Shown piece after piece: positions 61,621 to 64,000 of a stretch of 64,000 nucleotides of DNA (the stretch's first letter is position 1; each line of letters opens with the position of its first letter). The notes under the pieces are model-generated. The model was not told the DNA's origin. It ran no database searches and worked only from the letters and a program-made list of their open reading frames with translations. Position numbers and translations under genes: made by a program. This stretch comes from Xanthocytophaga agilis (GTDB lineage Bacteria > Bacteroidota > Bacteroidia > Cytophagales > 172606-1), in assembly GCF_030068605.1 (NCBI RefSeq), contig NZ_JASJOU010000003.1, forward strand, positions 310,001 to 374,000. Reading direction: 5' to 3'.

Positions 61621-64000
61621 CAAGCTGGAAGTAATACAATGAATTGTGCCCCTTTTCCAGGTTCACCTTCTGCATACATAAATCCTTTGTGATTTTCTAC
61701 AATCCTTTTGCAGATAGCCAGTCCAATGCCTGAACCTTCGTACTCACTCCGACCATGTAATCGTTGAAAGAGACCGAATATCCTCTCTTTATTTTCAGGT
61801 TCAAACCCAATACCATTATCTTCTACAACGATTTTGATATACTCTGTTTGTTCTACAAACCGTAGATTGCCTCTATCTTCCTCTATCAGTGGCATCTTTC
61901 TAATTTGAATAGTCAAAGGTTCATCCGGCTTAGAAAACTTTACGGCATTTCCTAACAGGTTAGCAAATAACTGATTTATCTGAGAAGGAATAGCATGAAT
62001 TTCTGGCAGTTCATCTATAGTAAACTCTATCAGCTTTCCAGTATTCTCTTTTTCCTCTTTCAGAGGCATCCATACTTTTGTAATCAATTCATTCAGATTC
62101 ACTTGCTGGTATCCCTCTTCCAATCTTCCAACTCTGGAATATTCAAGTAAATCATTGATCAGCGTCTGCATGCGTTCAACAGCCATTTGCATACGCTGTA
62201 TATACAGTTGGCCATTTCCTTGCAATAGTGTACTGTATTCCTTTACTAAGAGGCTACTAAACGATTTAACCTTTCGTAATGGTTCCTGTAAATCATGAGA
62301 AGCTACATAGGCAAAATTTTCCAGTTCAGTATTTGACCGTGTTAATTCCAGATTAGTTTGTTCAATTTGTTGCTGTTGCTGTGTTAAAGCTGTTATGTCC
62401 TGGTAAGTAAACAAGATCCCATCTCCCTGTTTAACAATACTACCATCAAACCATCCTTTTATGCCATGTGCATCATACAAAAAAGTCTTTCGCTCGATTT
62501 TGCCTGTCTCTACAACAGAGACAAACAGATCAAAAAAACCATTTACCTTATTCTCAGGATAATGAGTTAGCCATGACTGTCTCATTAATTCTTCCTCTGT
62601 TTTTCCAGTTATCAGGCTGTTGGCAGGATTTGATAATTCATGAACAAAGTCTATAATCTTTCCGGATTTATCTCTGAGAGCTTTATATAAAACAATACAA
62701 ACCGGCGAGTTATTAATTACACTTTCAAACAAAGCAGATTGATGCTCCAACGCTTGCTGGATCTGTTTCAAATCATTGATTATTGTAAAAGATGACAACA
62801 AATGATGATCGTCCAGATACGCAACCTGTCCTTCCAGCCAGTTTCGGTAGCCGTCAAATTCATAGAAATCTTCAAAACGTTCAGATTCCTTTGTTATAAG
62901 CACCCGCTGATAAGCCAACCAGAACTGTGAATTCTTTACCTCAGGAAATAACTGCAACATGCTTTTTCCTATCAATTCACTTTCAGCAAGTCTGGTTTGC
63001 TCCTGTAAAGTTTGACTGACATAGACATATAATAAATCAGAGATCTGTTTTTCTTCATCATACACTATCTTTAGCACACACATACTGGTGGGAGTATTCC
63101 GAAAGATGTTTTCCAGGGCCCAGGCCTGTTGCTCAATTTGTATATCTTTCTGCTTTTCCTGAGTAATGTCATGTAGCAGACATATTACTTTTCTTTCTTC
63201 AGAGCTAATGCTCCATTCTCCTGCCAGAATTTTTTCTTCTCCATCTCTGGTTATGACACGTTGCTCAAAAGGACTGAAGTCTTGAGTAGTTTTATAATGT
63301 TCTATCATCAGCTTCGTTTTCTGAACATCCTCTGCTGACAAATGAGACAGATACAAATCAGGTGTGCAAGGATTATGACCAAATGTTTCAGGTGTATAAC
63401 CCAGCAAAAACATTATCCCCTCAGACCATACTACCTCATTTGTATCCAGATCCCACTCGAGACTTCCATAGTGAAAATTATGCTCTACACGTTGAAACAA
63501 CTTTTCTTGCTGACGTAATCTCTTAACTGTATTATCTTCCTGTTGTCTGCTTGTTACCTGTGAGGTTATATCTTCTATCAGACAAACCCAGGTTGGAGTA
63601 CTATGTATATGACTAATTTCCCCTTTGATAGAAATCCATTTCTGTTTTCCGTCAAAAGTCAGAATTCTGACCTCTAAAGGTATCCAGGCAGATAATTGTT
63701 TTGCTTCCGACAAGCAACTAATGACTCTTTCCTTATCCAGTGGATGCAAATGCTCTGTAAAAAATGAGATATCTTTATAATTAGAACCAAATGTCTCTGG
63801 CCCATATCCGAATAAATGTATCAATCCATCAGACCAAACCATCTGCTCTGTTTCCACTATCCACTGCCAGCTTCCAAAACCAAATAAGGATTCTGTTTGG
63901 ATTGTTAGTGAGGTTACAACATCAGATGAAACAGTAAATAATGGATTTGTTTTCTCAATAGATTTTTTCTCTGAAGTATTTAAGGGATTTATATCTGAAG
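61620..64000 (-). CDS. multi-PAS sensor histidine kinase (5' end beyond window)
   Basis: The frame stays open on the minus strand to the window edge. The visible 793 codons hold at least four PAS domains. The first begins upstream of the GTG at 63857, where FGSWQWIVETEQMVWSDGLIHLFGYGPETFG is a normal PAS opening, so that GTG is not the start. PAC-type segments such as VWSEGIMFLLGYTPETFG repeat downstream. The C-terminus has a HisKA dimerisation domain with phospho-acceptor His in FAYVASHDLQEPLRKV and an HATPase domain (NLLGNAVKF, VEDNGIGFEPE, GSGIGLAIC). No transmembrane segment or receiver domain is seen in the visible part. No response regulator is in the window. Confidence 0.92.
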   Translation of the reverse strand, partial: SDINPLNTSEKKSIEKTNPLFTVSSDVVTSLTIQTESLFGFGSWQWIVETEQMVWSDGLIHLFGYGPETFGSNYKDISFFTEHLHPLDKERVISCLSEAKQLSAWIPLEVRILTFDGKQKWISIKGEISHIHSTPTWVCLIEDITSQVTSRQQEDNTVKRLRQQEKLFQRVEHNFHYGSLEWDLDTNEVVWSEGIMFLLGYTPETFGHNPCTPDLYLSHLSAEDVQKTKLMIEHYKTTQDFSPFEQRVITRDGEEKILAGEWSISSEERKVICLLHDITQEKQKDIQIEQQAWALENIFRNTPTSMCVLKIVYDEEKQISDLLYVYVSQTLQEQTRLAESELIGKSMLQLFPEVKNSQFWLAYQRVLITKESERFEDFYEFDGYRNWLEGQVAYLDDHHLLSSFTIINDLKQIQQALEHQSALFESVINNSPVCIVLYKALRDKSGKIIDFVHELSNPANSLITGKTEEELMRQSWLTHYPENKVNGFFDLFVSVVETGKIERKTFLYDAHGIKGWFDGSIVKQGDGILFTYQDITALTQQQQQIEQTNLELTRSNTELENFAYVASHDLQEPLRKVKSFSSLLVKEYSTLLQGNGQLYIQRMQMAVERMQTLINDLLEYSRVGRLEEGYQQVNLNELITKVWMPLKEEKENTGKLIEFTIDELPEIHAIPSQINQLFANLLGNAVKFSKPDEPLTIQIRKMPLIEEDRGNLRFVEQTEYIKIVVEDNGIGFEPENKERIFGLFQRLHGRSEYEGSGIGLAICKRIVENHKGFMYAEGEPGKGAQFIVLLPA

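Noticed and set aside
1-64000. tRNA, rRNA, CRISPR arrays, insertion sequences, toxin-antitoxin or defence genes
   Set aside because: No cloverleaf, TpsiC arm, direct repeat-spacer array, transposase or recognisable defence domain was seen by eye. A covariance-model search would be needed to exclude small RNAs.

Overview
This window is about 40% G+C and carries SusC/SusD outer-membrane pairs, TonB-dependent receptors, a short-form HPF, a DivIVA-domain protein and Bacteroidota-type promoter elements (TAnnTTTG). It is most likely chromosomal DNA of a gliding or filamentous Cytophagales-like member of the Bacteroidota. No rRNA, tRNA, CRISPR array or insertion sequence was seen.

Layout. (1) 1-17.7 kb is mixed housekeeping sequence: the 3' end of a gamma-glutamyltransferase gene, a DUF4349 lipoprotein, a Crp/Fnr regulator, a PhzF protein, folB, DivIVA, WD40, a phosphopantetheinyl transferase with a peroxiredoxin-like protein, a TPR membrane protein, hpf, a copper four-helix protein, tyrS, a solute-binding protein, an M20 dipeptidase, a GNAT, an AraC regulator with an SDR, and a SIMPL-domain protein. 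(2) 17.8-48.4 kb is almost entirely minus-strand and forms a sulfate-ester scavenging locus. It holds nine sulfatases, a PstS-like binding protein, a SusC/SusD pair, a second TonB receptor, an octaheme cytochrome c, a degenerate M28-like peptidase, an NTF2-like protein and a fatty-acid-hydroxylase-family membrane protein. (3) 48.9-64 kb holds an M16 protease, a xylulokinase, two GAF/PAS sensor paralogs without kinase domains, a helical secreted protein, a beta-barrel protein, a 7-TM protein behind a textbook sigma-54 promoter, and a multi-PAS histidine kinase cut by the window edge.

The main result concerns regulation of the sulfatase locus. A 29-codon ORF (48295-48384, minus) ending in PCCCCTCL lies upstream of the binding protein/SusC/SusD genes. 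It looks like a cysteine-sensing leader peptide. The first two proteins downstream are almost free of sulfur amino acids: the binding protein has no Cys and only its initiator Met, and mature SusC has no Cys and two Met in about 990 residues. A 22-bp sequence just upstream of the leader recurs (21 of 22 bases) in front of the sulfatase at 25269-26696. Together these features suggest a sulfur-starvation regulon that harvests sulfate esters for sulfur rather than carbon. Leader function is inferred, not demonstrated.

Other signals without a named feature type include three 16-bp dyads at exact 28-bp spacing upstream of the Crp/Fnr gene, a perfect 30-bp-arm palindrome between sulfatase genes, and two small ORFs (41 and 37 aa) inside the sulfatase operon.
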